64,000 nucleotides of DNA, from contig NW_002476246.1 of the NCBI RefSeq assembly GCF_000189635.1, forward strand, positions 124,001 to 188,000, read 5' to 3'. This DNA is from Tetrahymena thermophila SB210 (taxonomy: Eukaryota; Ciliophora; Oligohymenophorea; Hymenostomatida; Tetrahymenidae). The position numbers and the translations under genes are program-made. Position 1 is the stretch's first letter. Each line of letters starts with the position of its first letter. Below the pieces are notes generated by a model. It was not told the DNA's origin. It was given only the letters and a program-made list of their open reading frames with translations, and did no database searches. Below are positions 53,207-64,000 of this stretch, piece by piece.

Positions 53207-53917
53207 CTAAAATGAAATTAAAAAAAAAAAAATATTTTTCTATATATATATATACCACGAAATGTTAATAAAAAGACACTTAAATGAATACCTAGAATAT
53301 GTCTTTGCATTATTTTATTGTGGTTTTGGTTAGAAATCATGCCAAACACTTCCCTCGTTTTCTATACTTCTTGTATGCTAAGATGTATATATTTTTATAT
53401 GCATGCACTTCGCTTTCTCTATTTTCATTGTTGGCTTTTTGCAATAATAAATCATTTGTCAGCCTGTACACAATCTATGCGATTATGCAAACCCATAAAG
53501 TGGCTCGTAAGCAAGCTAGATAATCTGTCAATTAGCTGGCTGAGAAGACTGCTTTATTTGCATACCATCCAACAAGATTTAAATACTCGAGAATGACATA
53601 AAAAGCAAGTAAAATAAAAATACCTTTCTTACTCCAGTCCCTTGATTGAAGATTATTAAAAATTGTCTCCAATTTAATTTAAAAATCAAAAATACGTGCC
53701 ATTAAAAGAAAATAAATAAAAATCTGTCTCTGTCGGGAAGACTCAGAAATGGAGGCAAGCCCACTCAAAGACAGAATAATCTAAATTATTAATCACCAAT
53801 ACTTATTCGTGCAAATTCAAATAACCCTAAACCTAAAAATATATAAAAAAAAACAAACAAAACTTTTTGTAATTAATAATCTAAAAAAAGAAAAGATTTA
53901 TCATCTAATATTAAAAA
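53207..53917. promoter_or_regulatory. G+C-richer upstream region of the surface-antigen gene
   Basis: The interval 53290-53770 is clearly less AT-rich than neighbouring spacers, and + strand frames are open for more than 90 codons even in the standard code. No protein family is recognisable in them. I read it as promoter or 5' leader of the SerH-like gene, possibly overlapping a 5' exon of the - strand gene. No defined element was identified. Confidence 0.4.
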
Positions 53918-55051
53918 ATGAACAAAGCCGTTTTTGCTTTAATTGCACTCCTTGCCTTTACTGGAGTTGCCAATGCTATTGCATGTGGTACAAATGCAAC
54001 TGATAATGGTAGTGGCACATGCCTTTGTAATTAAGGTTACTACGGAGACACTACAGCTGCTGCTGTAGGTGGTACTTGCACCAAATGCGATGGTAGCGCT
54101 ACTACTGATACCCCTGGACTTAACACAAACACTAAATCTGGTCTTGACAAAGGCGTTTGTAACAGATGTCCTGCTAATTAATACATGACCGCTGCTGCTG
54201 GAACTAATCTTGCTGCTACTTGCTCTGCATGTCCTCCTAACTCCTAATCAGCAATCTAAACTGCTCCTGGCTTCTGTATTTGCTACGATACCAATGCAGC
54301 CGTTTTGTCTTAAACTGTTAGTACCTGCGGGTGCAAGATTGGTACATACGGTACTGTTGCTACTACTTCTGGTGCTGCTACTGGTTGCCAAACTTGCCCT
54401 GCTGGTTCCACCACATCTGCTTCCGGAAAGACTGCTGTCACTGATTGTGCTTGTAACTCTACTAATTCAGTTGCCATTGCTGCTTCAACTGATACTTGCA
54501 AATGTGCTGCTAACTATTACGGGGATGCTACCATTTCTGGCGGTTGTGTTGCCTGTCCTACTGGTTCTGCTGCTTCTACTCCTGGATAAACAGCTATTAC
54601 CGGATGCACTTGCGCTGATGCTAAGGCTGCCACCTTAGCTGCTGGTGATACCACCTGCAAGTGCAGAGCTGGTACTTACGGCACTGGAGTTACTTCTGGC
54701 TCTTGCAGTGACTGTACCAGCAATACCTGGTCTACTGCTGGTGCTACTGCTGCCGCTGGCTGTAACAGTTGTGCTGCCAACTATTATTAGTCTTCAGCTA
54801 GTGGTGCACCTTTAACATGTGGTGCCTGCCCTACTGATTCTAAATCTGCTGCTGGCTCCAAAACTGATATCAGTGCATGCACTTGCAACGATACTAATGC
54901 AAATACTCTCTCTTCTTCTGCCAATACCTGCACCTGCAAGACTGGGTACACTGGTTCTGCTTCTGCTGCCTCTCCTTGTAAAGCTAATAGTACCAATGCT
55001 GTCGTCCTCAGTATCTTTGGTGCTTTATTATCTCTAGTTGTGTTAATTTGA
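53918..55051 (+). CDS. SerH-like immobilization (surface) antigen
   Basis: One exon of 377 residues. Residues 1-20 are a signal peptide (MNKAVFALIALLAFTGVANA). The mature part is Ala/Thr/Ser/Gly-rich with regularly spaced Cys in imperfect repeats of about 60-70 residues, of the form CxCxxNYYG...CxxCPxGSxxxxPGxTxxxxCxC, the pattern of ciliate i-antigens. The C-terminus (NAVVLSIFGALLSLVVLI) is hydrophobic and fits a GPI-addition signal with small residues before it. I-antigens coat the cell and cilia and switch with temperature or salt. Base composition is the most G+C-rich of the window, with preferred codons (GCT, ACT, TGC), as expected for a very highly expressed gene. TAA encodes Gln at several sites (CNQGYYG, PPNSQS). 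Confidence 0.93.
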
Positions 55052-55385
55052 TTTTGCTTGGTTGCTTGATTGATTAATTACGATTATTCCCCACTTTAAT
55101 TACCCAATATTTGATTTTTTGTTTGTCTGTGTTATATTTATTTGCACTAATGAGTTAAGAATCAATGAATGGTTTTATTACTTTCTTTCTGTTCAAATAA
55201 TATTTCTTTCTTTCTTTTTTCCCAACCTTTACCAATTGTATTCATTTTAATTAAACTAAGCTGATTTGTAGATTCCAAGGGACTAGCAGAGCTTGACCCT
55301 AGAAAGTATTTAAAAAATATTTTATTTTGGTCATTAGAGTAATTGGTTTTTTCACTTTAAAAAAGAAAGAATAATTAATAGAAGT
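55052..55385. other. Intergenic, 3' region of the antigen gene
   Basis: T-rich 3' UTR with (TTTC)n at about 55192-55215, then a short less AT-rich piece at about 55270-55310. No gene was recognised. Confidence 0.5.
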
Positions 55386-55393
55386 CAGTGCAC

Positions 55394-55760
55394 GTGAAAA
55401 ACGGTTACTTTAGATTTAAGCTTTATGAAGCAGCGAATAAGGAAAAGAAGAACATCAGGATCCAAATTTAGATTCAATAAGCTAGAGTCAGTTATGCACA
55501 TGGCGTCCTAAAATAACTCTAAGGCGAATAAAGCTTAATATGGTTCCATTTAATGTTGCAATAAAAGCCTACTGCTGTGGATATTTAGGTTGTATTAAGT
55601 ACAAAGACCTGTTTTTGCTTGACTAACAATCTTTACTGAGCAATTACCTTTGTGTACTATTAGTAGGGCTCTCATCAGAAAGACTCAATTAATTAATTGG
55701 AGCTACTGCAGCAGATAAATGAAAAAACGATAATTTTCTTAAACAGAATAGTATTATTAT
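55394..55760 (+). pseudogene. Protein-like frame interrupted by a single UGA
   Basis: Starting near GTG 55394 (probably an internal exon after an acceptor-like TTAATAG), a coding-quality frame reads KNGYFRFKLYEAANKEKKN, then VSYAHGVLKQLQGEQSLIWF, then DIQVVLSTKTCFCLTNNLY. It hits TGA at 55637-55639, and the same frame goes on with AITFVYYQQGSHQKDSIN and LELLQQINEKTIIFLNRIVLL until about 55760. Composition on both sides of the UGA is equally protein-like. Either a TGG (Trp) or similar codon has mutated in a decaying gene, or the UGA is read as selenocysteine. Tetrahymena does have selenoproteins, but no SECIS element was identified here. No ATG, promoter or complete gene is evident, so a pseudogene fragment is the default reading. 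The family is not recognised. Confidence 0.45.
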
Positions 55761-55770
55761 GTAGGTATAT

Positions 55771-56789
55771 TTTCATTTTGAACAAAATTTTTAAGAATAC
55801 AAATTTTAAATTTAAGAATACTTTAATTTAAATCAAAAGAGAGAAATTTGTCTGATTATAAATGTAATAAAGACTTCAAATATGCTAATTTAAATCGAAT
55901 TCTAGAATGAAAACTTGTTAGGAAAATTAAATCACTATGCATTTCAAGTAAAATTTGGTATTAATGCAATTTAAGATAGATTGTAAGTTGTCTTTAGACA
56001 ATTTAATTTGAAAACTAAAATGTAATTTTACGACCACAAGCTAATATAAAAATGTTTATTATGTGTGAATTTACTGCACTTCTGATGAGAGTGTGTCGAG
56101 GTTGTGAGAGTTAGTTTGCAGAAAGCAAATTATTTCCAAATAAATGACATAATAGTAGATTATCTTAATTGTTTTAAAATTTGTGTTAGTAATTTATAGT
56201 TTATATATTGCCTTTATATGTTGTGGCCCAGTTATTTAGCATAAAATACTAATTACCACTAATTTTGAAGACTTAATATGAAGAGTAGCATTAAATTTCT
56301 GATGTTTAAATTAGAGTTAATAAAGCATGTATGCAATAATCTAAATATCAAACTCCACATAATTAATGTTTAAAGAAGGTAAAAATTAAATTTAAAAATA
56401 AAAGTAAATCAGTATAATATAAATACATTACATAATTTATGTAAGCTAAATTTAAATAAATACCCAACATAAATTATAGATTTATTGATAAGCTTATAAA
56501 AATGATTACTATAATAATCAACAAAGTTTGAATGCAGTTTAGTTTTGTTTTGCTTAAGAGGAATAAATGCAATTTTATAATTGGCATAAAAAGCAAGTAA
56601 ATAAATAAAATGGCGATAAAGAACGAGATTCAAATACGTTTAAAGATAATATCGAGTATTTTAATATCTTCGAGCCAAGAAGAAGTAATAATAGCATTAT
56701 ATGAAAACTAAATTTATAAATATAAGCATTCTCCCATTTCAAATTACTTAAAAAAGTAAATTTATCTATGAAAAGTTGATGACTTTAAT
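55771..56789. other. Intergenic, nothing recognised
   Basis: AT-rich with scattered less biased pieces (for example about 56090-56125). The 74-codon - frame at 56409-56633 lacks coding features. Confidence 0.5.
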
Positions 56790-56908
56790 TCAATGTTAAC
56801 TGAACATTTTGGTTTTTGCTGCTATATTAAGAGGTGGTGTTACTGATCTTGATCTTGATGACCTATCACCATCTATTTTCTTAGGCTGCAGAATTTTAAT
56901 TATTGTTT
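56790..56908 (-). CDS. Possible orphan 3' exon (Arg/Ser-rich C-terminus)
   Basis: After an acceptor-like AAAAAATAG (56909-56911), a 39-codon - strand frame reads TIIKILQPKKIDGDRSSRSR, SVTPPLNIAAKTKM, then FSQH and TGA. The RSSRSRSVTPPL stretch is far from random AT-rich translation and resembles a phosphorylated protein tail. No upstream exon was found within the next 380 bp. It could be the last exon of a gene with a long intron or a gene remnant. Confidence 0.35.
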
Positions 56909-56911
56909 CTA

Positions 56912-57289
56912 TTTTTTTTTTAACGTATAAATAAACACATTATGGTTTCATTTATTTTATTAAATAAGTAAAAAAATGTATTGAACTTACTTAGATATTT
57001 TTTACATAAGAACCTTTTAACTTAAAATACAATTAAACTTACAAATAGTTTTAAATAAATATCTGATTTATTTTTTGTACTATTCAACAATTAAAATAAA
57101 AAAGAAATTTAATTTACAAATAGCATACATACATACATGCTAATGCTGAAATAAATGGATCTAATTAAGTAAAAAGTTAAAAATTTCAAAAAAAAAGTAA
57201 TTACAGATAAGTTTGTTATCATATTAATATTATTAAAACCTAACATGATCAATTTTTCCAATAGAAATACTTATATATATATATATCAA
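56912..57289. other. Intergenic, AT-rich
   Basis: Contains (TACA)n at about 57124-57138 and (TA)n at about 57271-57287. Nothing coding was recognised. Confidence 0.6.
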
Positions 57290-57763
57290 TCAGATTGCAA
57301 ATGGAGAAGGACCGAATCCTGAGTATTCTAAACAAGTACCACCATAATTGAATAGACCTTAATAAATTCTACCAGCCAATTTAGTACAAGTAGGAGTACA
57401 TAAATTGGTGAGCTTTTGGGCAGCTTTTTAATTGCAATCTAAAATCACAAAAAGTTCATTTTATTAGAACTAAGAGTAGAAAATAATTCCAGTTTATGTT
57501 GTATTTTTATCAGGAGTGAGAGGAATTCTTACTATTGAATCAGTGTTAGGAGAAGAAGTTGCGAGTTGAAAAACATAATTCCCATCATTATTTATGATAT
57601 AACCATAAACACTTGTCTTGAAAGTACGGTAAAAATATTAGGTATTTTCAAAGTTCCAAGTACTAACATCATTGGTATTTTTCGAATCACCAATATAAAT
57701 AGGATAGTATAAAGCACAATAAGCAAAGGAGAATAAAATTAGGAATATCAATAATATTTTCAT
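57290..57763 (-). CDS. Small secreted Cys-containing protein of unknown function
   Basis: One exon of 157 residues. Residues 1-17 are a signal peptide (MKILLIFLILFSFAYCA). The mature protein is Asn/Thr/Tyr-rich with short beta-like segments (YYPIYIGDSKN, VYGYIINNDGNYVFQLATSS) and a C-terminal half with four Cys (DCNQKAAQKL, LCTPTCTKLAG, GTCLEYSGFG). There is no hydrophobic C-terminus, so it is probably soluble and secreted. The two-strand plus GN-YVF pattern is reminiscent of PA14/lectin-like extracellular folds, but no assignment is safe. It has its own promoter in AT-rich DNA. Confidence 0.75.
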
Positions 57764-60363
57764 CTTATATTTATTTTACTTTTAATTTTTTTTTTAATTA
57801 TAATTTATATTTATTAGTGATGGAGTCAAATAGAAGCTTTAAACAATTAATTAAAGCTTATTTTGTTTTTGGCAATCTTCAATCTAAGCACATAATTTTA
57901 TTTTTTAAGAATAAATAAACCAAATATTTCCACTTGAACTTAGATCAAATCCTATAAAAAAATATATTTGAGATATCATAAATATTTAATGAAATAGAAT
58001 GAGATCATATACTTATTTATTTATTTATTTATTTTTTCTAATATCCTAACACCAAAATTAATTAATCCTTTTTAAATAAATAACTGTCTATAATGAATGC
58101 ATTTTTGAATTACAACTAATAATTGGATGTAAATGAGAGAGCTTAATATTATTGAAATTTAATTTTCTAAGTGTACGGCCTTTAAATACCTTTAAAATAC
58201 ATTCATTATTGCATATTTTAATTATTCAGAATTTATCTAAATAATGAAATAAAGAAAGATATGAAGATCAAATAATTTTATTTGTAAAAAGAAGTTTTAA
58301 TAAATAAAGTACCAAAGAAATAGATCATATAGTTATTTAGAGCGGTTAGCAGATAATTCAAGCAACTTTTATCTAAATCTTATAAATTAAATACAGCTGC
58401 TGAGTTCACTCTAATTTTTATAATATAAAAAAATTCTTGTAATTAATTACTTTTTAAATTTGATTGTATTGGTACATAGTTACTTAGAGCATATTTAAGC
58501 AATTAAATAAAGGTTTACTACTTAATTTTGTCATAAATATGATTAATTTCAATTACTTTAAGAAAAGATTGTAAAATTCATTATTGAGAAGAATTCTTTT
58601 TTAATAAATTTGATTTCAGAATAATAAGTTATTCAGATTAAATTCTTGATAAGATATTAAACCCAAATAAATGCCTTTCTAAAATATAGTTATATGATAT
58701 GATATCATTTTTTAGAAATACTTTTATTTATAAGTAACATTTTTCTATTAAAAAAACTATTATGTAGTAAGTAGATTATGATTAAAATAATTATTTATAA
58801 TTTTCTTTTTTAATAAATATATTTGAATCTATTTTTTTAGCAATTAATAATTGATAAATTAATCCTATCTTATTTTTTAAATATATTTTAAAGATGTTAT
58901 TTAAATATATATAATATCTTAAATTGAATTGACAGTCTAATAAATTATTTTTTGACATCTGGTATTATTTAAGACAATTTTCTATTTCATAAATATTAAA
59001 TGGGTAAACATTTCATATAATTAATAAATGACAACGATATTAAAAGTTTTAAATTTGACTAAATATAATAATTTTTTATTACTTTGATAAAATATTTATT
59101 GTTATTGTGATTCCAAATAATTTTTTTAGTTTAAAAATTTAATAATATTTATTGTATTATTTTCAAAATACCATAAGTAAATAAAAAATGTAAAAGCTAA
59201 TTACTAATACAAAAGTGAGTGAAACATAAAGATCAACTCTTCAATAATTAATCTTAATTATTCTTTTATATATCAAATTTTATGATAAATTAAATAATAT
59301 TACTTATACAAAGTATAAATCTTATTCTTATTTTTAAATATAAATTAATTATAAAAAAAATTTTATGAAGGATTAATTAAATTTTACAAATAAAAAACAA
59401 ACATAACCTTTCTTTTGTATTATTAGAATATAATAAATAAATACAAAAATGACTTATTCCTGAATTTTCACATATTTGATTCTAACGATCAAATAAATAT
59501 TCCATTTTTTTATAATCAACTTTTTAATAATCACAATATTTATTATTTAAAAATAAAAATGTATTTGAATTAATTATTTAAATTTCTAATTAACATTTGT
59601 ATTTCTTAAATTATTCTTTATATTAAAAATTAGAAATCTCTGTTTATATCCCAAATAAATGTTTAGAAAAAAACTTTTTCTTAAATCATTTTAATTTTAT
59701 TTCAATAAAAATTAGTTTTTTTTAATACTAAAATAAATTTGAAAACACTAAAAATAAATTTAATTTTGATATCTTTTTGATTATAAATATATTTTAAGTT
59801 TAAATACTCTAAGTTATAACTTATAAGGATATTATTATTTTTCTATTTAATTTACTATATGATGTATTCAAAAAATGAGAGACATGAAGAGATGAAATTA
59901 TTATCACTTAACTTAATTTTATTCAAAATAATTCATGATAACTTATTAATTCTTCTTTCTAAGAAGTTTATCTTTAAGTTTATATTTAAAAACTTAATTA
60001 TATTAATTTAATGAGAAAACCTTTCATATGAAAAGAAATTTCTAATAGAAAATTCAACAATTAAAAAAACAATTTCAAAGTTTACTAAATAAAATTTTTT
60101 GTATTATATAAAATAAGCAAAATTTAATAAATTAATTTTAAAAATTGTGATTTTAAAATAACTTAATGCTTAAATGTTAGTTTAAAGAGATATACATATT
60201 TTTTATCAAATTTGCTCAAAAATAATAGTTATAAAAACTACTTTATCTTACTTTTAATATTTTTAGATTTAAGATATTTAATTATCCATAAAATATAATT
60301 TTTAAAATAAATTTTATATAGTTTTTATTATAAAAAGACATTTTTATTTATTTATTTTTAAGG
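57764..60363. other. Long AT-rich interval, no gene recognised
   Basis: This 2.6-kb interval is the longest empty stretch: upstream of the small secreted gene and downstream of the first tandem paralogue. Composition is uniformly A+T; UGA-free frames are frequent but low-complexity. No RNA gene, repeat array or conserved motif was seen. Confidence 0.6.
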
Positions 60364-61302
60364 TCATTAAAATAAAATCTAATATATCTTTTGAGCACAT
60401 TATTATATTTCAGAAGACTCTTTATCAAAAAGATGGTAAGAATCAATGGCATTGAATTATAATTAGCTTTCTTAAGTAATTGAATCTAATGCATAAATAT
60501 AATGTTTAGCGCTTAGATTATTCATGAATTCATTCCAATTTTTACTTGATAATAAATCGATACATCCATAATACTAAACAGTAATCGAAGGGCTTTCATT
60601 GCTTTTAAATGCTTTATTAATGTTTTCAAGACCATTTTGAATGATGTAAGTCTTATAGATTTGGATAGCCTACTTTTAATCATACTTTTAATTAGTATAA
60701 ATGGTTAAATTAACTTTTTGATAGCTTCCTAGAGTTAATTTAGTGAAAACTTATTCTCCTAAGCGATGAATAGCTGATAACCAACATTTATTATCTAAAT
60801 CATAGCTAGTATCACATTAATTAATATCAGGTACGATTGACTCTACATTAGTCATATTAACTCTGAATTAATTCATATCTGCAGAAATATTAAGAGCTCT
60901 TCTTTAGAATTCATGAACAATATTTATTTAGTATTTGAACTTCTCAGTTTTAGGAGCAGGAGATATTTCAGATGTAATTTATTCCTAATCAACCAAATTA
61001 GCTTTCTCAACTTCAATAAAATCAGGAACTATCATTCCATCTAGGAAATCGTAAGTTTTCTTTTATTCGCAACAATAATTTATGTTGTTTTTTTCAAACC
61101 AACTCTAGTAGCTGGAACCAGAATACTTATAGTTCATACCTAAAATAGCTCCAGGTAATACTTAGTCAATTATATCTTAGCATGGTAATTTGCACTATGA
61201 CTCATCCTAAAAAAGCGATTTAAAACCTCTGATGTTAACAAACGCAAAGCACTAAGTAGCTAAAAGCAAAGTTATAGCAAAGAAAACCAATTATTTAGCC
61301 AT
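60364..61302 (-). CDS. Secreted protein, tandem paralogue 1
   Basis: A single exon encodes 312 residues. Signal peptide MAKQLVFFAITLLLATQCFA, then FVNIRGFKSL and a Cys-rich N-terminal part (QCKLPCQDIIDQ, INYCCEQKKTYDFLDG). Later come a CDTSYDLDNKCWL pair and a YYGCIDLL. Several N-glycosylation sequons are visible (ALNIS, RVNMT, VNLTIY). The even number and spacing of Cys suggest disulfides. The C-terminus is hydrophilic. No known domain was recognised. A downstream copy at 62547-63482 is nearly identical. Confidence 0.85.
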
Positions 61303-62546
61303 AATTATAATATTTAATTCTTTTTAATTGATTATAAATTATATTGATCTTTTAGGTAAATTAAGTTATTCTTAAAAATATAAAATCTGGATATAAAAAG
61401 TTTATTAATTTTTATTTACTGCTGAATAAATCTTTTATAATTTATCAGATCTATTTAGGATAAATTTAATTCTTATCAGTGGCTGATCAAAAATCTTTAA
61501 TTTAGTTCTGAAAAGTTTTAATTTTTACACATCTAAATTTTATTATTAGTGAAATTATTTTATTATAAACACAAAGAAGTTATTCAACAAAAGTTCAAAA
61601 GTTCACATAGTATATTATAATTTTTTTTTTTAAATGATTATCTCTAAATCATATTTATTTTCATTCAACTTATATTAAGATTTATTAATGACATTGTAAT
61701 TTATTCAATGTAAATTTGATTTATTTTTACTATGAATTATTAGTAAAAGCAGTGCTAAAAATAAATTATCTTTCTTTTACCATTAATTTTATCCTTTTCA
61801 AGCATCTCCTGATCAAGTATTGTCTTAATACAATAAAAGATTTAAACTTCTATCCGAAAATTGTATGTAATAATTTGATTATTTGGCTTTGATAGCAAAT
61901 GAAATTATTTTGATTAAATGAATAAGTTATAAAATAAATAAAAATTAAGGATAATTTATAAAAAAACAAAAATTTAAAAATAGAATAAATAAATAAATAA
62001 ATAAATAAATAAAATATAGAATAACTTTTAAAAATGTAGAGATAAGTAAGTAGACTTGCCTACACATAAACAAAATTTGCTTTCTCCTACTTTGTTTGGA
62101 AATTTACATGAAAATATAGACAACTATATAATGATAAGGGCTTTTACTAATAATCATAGATATTTAAATGAAAATTATAATGAGTACATTTTAAATAATA
62201 ATTTCATTCAAATATAATTAAATTAATTTTAGAAGAAAAAAAAATAGGCTTATTAAAAGACAGCTTAGGCAATAAAAATTTTAAAATAAATTATTTCTAA
62301 TTTATTAAAAGAATTCTAAGAAAATAAAAAATGTAAAAATCTTACTTATTTACTTTTTCTTCAACTAAAAAACATTTAAAAAGCTAAATTAATTTGAATC
62401 TATTTTATCTTAAATTAACATAGATATTTAAAATCTTTAATTATCCATAAAATCTAATCTTGAAAATATTAAAAAATATAAATTTTAAAACAAATTTAAT
62501 ATAGTTTTTATTATAAAAAGAAAAATTTATTTATTTATTTTTGTGT
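61303..62546. other. Intergenic spacer between the tandem paralogues (part of the duplicated unit)
   Basis: The first 350-500 bp (promoter side of paralogue 1) align with the DNA upstream of paralogue 2 beginning at 63483, including a shared TAATTATAAT...TTTAATTCTTTT start and TTTACTGCTGAATA and TTATCAGATCTA blocks. The rest, around 61900-62500, is AT-rich with (AAAT)n at 61985-62012; its last 180 bp resembles DNA downstream of paralogue 1. Confidence 0.7.
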
Positions 62547-63482
62547 TCATTAAAATAAAATATGATATATCTTTTGAGCACATTATTATATTTCAGAAGA
62601 TTCTTTATCAAAAAGATGAAACGAATCAATTGCGCTAAATTATAATTAACTTTCTTAAGTAATTGAATCTAATGCATAAATATAATGTTTAGCGCTTAGA
62701 TTATTCAAGAATTCATTCCAATTTTTACTTGATAATAAATTGATACACCCATAATACTTAACTGCAATCGAAGGGCTTTCATCACTTTTAAATGCCTCAT
62801 TTATGTTTTCAAGACCCTTTTCAATGATATAAGTCTTATAAATTTGGATAGCCTGCTTTTAATCATACTTTGAATTAGTATAAATGGTTAAATTAACTTT
62901 TTGATAGCTTCCTAGAGTTAATTTAGTGAAAACTTATTCTCCTAAGAGATGAACAGCTGATAACCAACATTTATTTTCTATATCATAGCTAGTATCACAT
63001 TAATTAATATCAGGTACGATTGACTCTACATTAGTCATATTTACTCTGAATTAATTCATATCTGCAGAAATATTAAGAGCTCTTCTTTAGAATTCATGAA
63101 CTATATTTATTTTGTATTTGAACTTCTCAGTTTTAGGAGCAGGAGATATTTCAGATGTAATTTATTCCTAATCGACAAAATTAGCTTTCTCAACTTCCAT
63201 AAAATCAGGTACTATCATTCCATCTAGGAAATCATAAGTTTTCTTTTATTCGCAACAATAATTTATGTTGCTTTTTTCAAACCACCTCTAGTAGCTGGAA
63301 CCAGAATACTTATAGTTCATACCTAAGATAGCTCCAGGCATTACTTAGTCAATTATATCATAGCATGGTAATTTGCACTATGAAACATCCTAAAGCGACT
63401 TAAAACCTCTGATGTTAACAAAAGCAAAGCACTAAGTAGCTAAAAGCAGAGTTAAAGTGAAGAAAACCAATTATTTAGTCAT
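62547..63482 (-). CDS. Secreted protein, tandem paralogue 2
   Basis: A single exon encodes 311 residues. It differs from paralogue 1 by one codon (SLQDVSQ against SLFQDESQ) and a scatter of mostly conservative substitutions: FTLTLLLATQCFA signal peptide, PCYDIIDQVMPG, SYQRWFEKSN, KYKINIVHEF. Cys positions and the sequons are kept. Both copies have intact starts and stops, so both may be expressed. The unit spacing is 2180 bp. Confidence 0.87.
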
Positions 63483-64000
63483 AATTATAATTTTTAATTC
63501 TTTTAATTGATAAAAAATTATATTGATTTTTAAGTTAAATAAGTTATTCTTAATAGATTAAAATCTGGATATAAAAGATTATTGATTTTTATTTACTGCT
63601 GAATATATCTTTTATAAATTATCAGATCTAATTTAGAGATCAATTAATTATTATCAGTGGTTGATCAAAACTCTTTAATTTAGTACTGAAAAGATTTTAA
63701 TTTTCACTTAGCTAAATTTTATTGTTAGTCAAATTAATTTATTCTAAGCAGAAAGAAGTTATTATGATTTTTTATTTAAATGATTATCTATCTCTAGATC
63801 ATATTTATTTTCATTTTTCTTATATTAAAATATTTCAATGATATTGTAATTTATTCAATGTAAATTTGATTTATTTTTACAATGAATTAATAATAAAAGC
63901 TATGTGCTAAATATAAATTATTTTTTTTTTGCATTAATTTTATCCTTTTCAACCAACTAACTCTTGATCAAACATCATCTTAATATGATTAAATATTTAA
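63483..64000. other. Upstream region of paralogue 2, continuing off the window
   Basis: Collinear with 61303 to about 61850, so the tandem duplication includes the promoter and extends to or past the window edge. Confidence 0.7.

Noticed and set aside
53299..53596. 92-codon + strand frame open even in the standard code
   Set aside because: Noted as odd, but its Leu/Cys/Trp-rich translation has no recognisable domain and it lies in the upstream region of the antigen gene. Kept as a regulatory-region note, not a CDS.
54210..55037. Leu/Val-rich open frames on both strands inside the surface-antigen gene
   Set aside because: Shadows of a repetitive G+C-richer coding sequence. The antigen frame has the signal peptide, Cys periodicity and C-terminal anchor.

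Overview
The window reads as macronuclear DNA of a ciliate, most likely Tetrahymena thermophila or a close relative. It is extremely A+T rich, with T/A-tract intergenic DNA and many (TAAA)n-type microsatellites. Introns are short, AT-rich and bounded by GT...AG. Real genes read through in-frame TAA and TAG, which must encode glutamine, so UGA is the only stop (genetic code 6). Standard-code ORF calls therefore cut almost every gene here into pieces. All models below were rebuilt by hand with UGA-only stops and introns.

Left third (1-24 kb): the C-terminal part of a membrane hybrid histidine kinase (1-4601, +); a PB1 plus FW-domain protein of NBR1 type (5430-7003, +); an LRR protein built from one-repeat exons with an MGC N-terminus (7910-9706, -); a 1042-residue protein with a STAND/NACHT-like P-loop NTPase core and a tandemly duplicated 3' end (11510-14638, -); calmodulin (16267-17774, -); a probable mitochondrial protein (20249-21094, -); and an intron-rich B9-domain gene closest to MKS1 (21499-22902 or further, -).

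Middle (24-47 kb): a coiled-coil protein distantly resembling C2orf81, head-to-head with the B9 gene (24396-27510, +); a secreted, extremely acidic repeat protein (28098-29511, +); the Rab geranylgeranyltransferase beta subunit (30336-31376, +); an omega-like glutathione transferase (32743-33635, -); two divergently transcribed EXD2-type 3'-5' exonuclease paralogues (35326-37958, - and 39138-41485, +); an Mpv17/PMP22 membrane protein (42450-43037, -); and a TMEM245-like multi-pass membrane protein (43650-46519, -).

Right third (47-64 kb): an intronless LRR protein (48145-49833, -), tRNA-Asp(GTC) (50592-50663, +), an unrecognised 139-residue protein (50774-51193, -), a (TTAG)n microsatellite, a small acidic protein (about 52786-53206, -), a G+C-richer SerH-like surface antigen (53918-55051, +), a frame interrupted by one UGA (55394-55760, +), a small secreted protein (57290-57763, -), and two tandem secreted paralogues duplicated together with their upstream DNA (60364-61302 and 62547-63482, -).

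The genes look like independent eukaryotic units rather than an operon or island. The only thematic link is ciliary biology: the MKS1-like gene is head-to-head with a C2orf81-like gene, and calmodulin lies nearby. I did not find a clearly new multi-gene system. The best leads are the modular LRR gene, the STAND gene whose duplicated 3' end stays open beyond its stop codons, the EXD2 pair, the acidic repeat protein, the 139-residue unknown and the UGA-interrupted frame.
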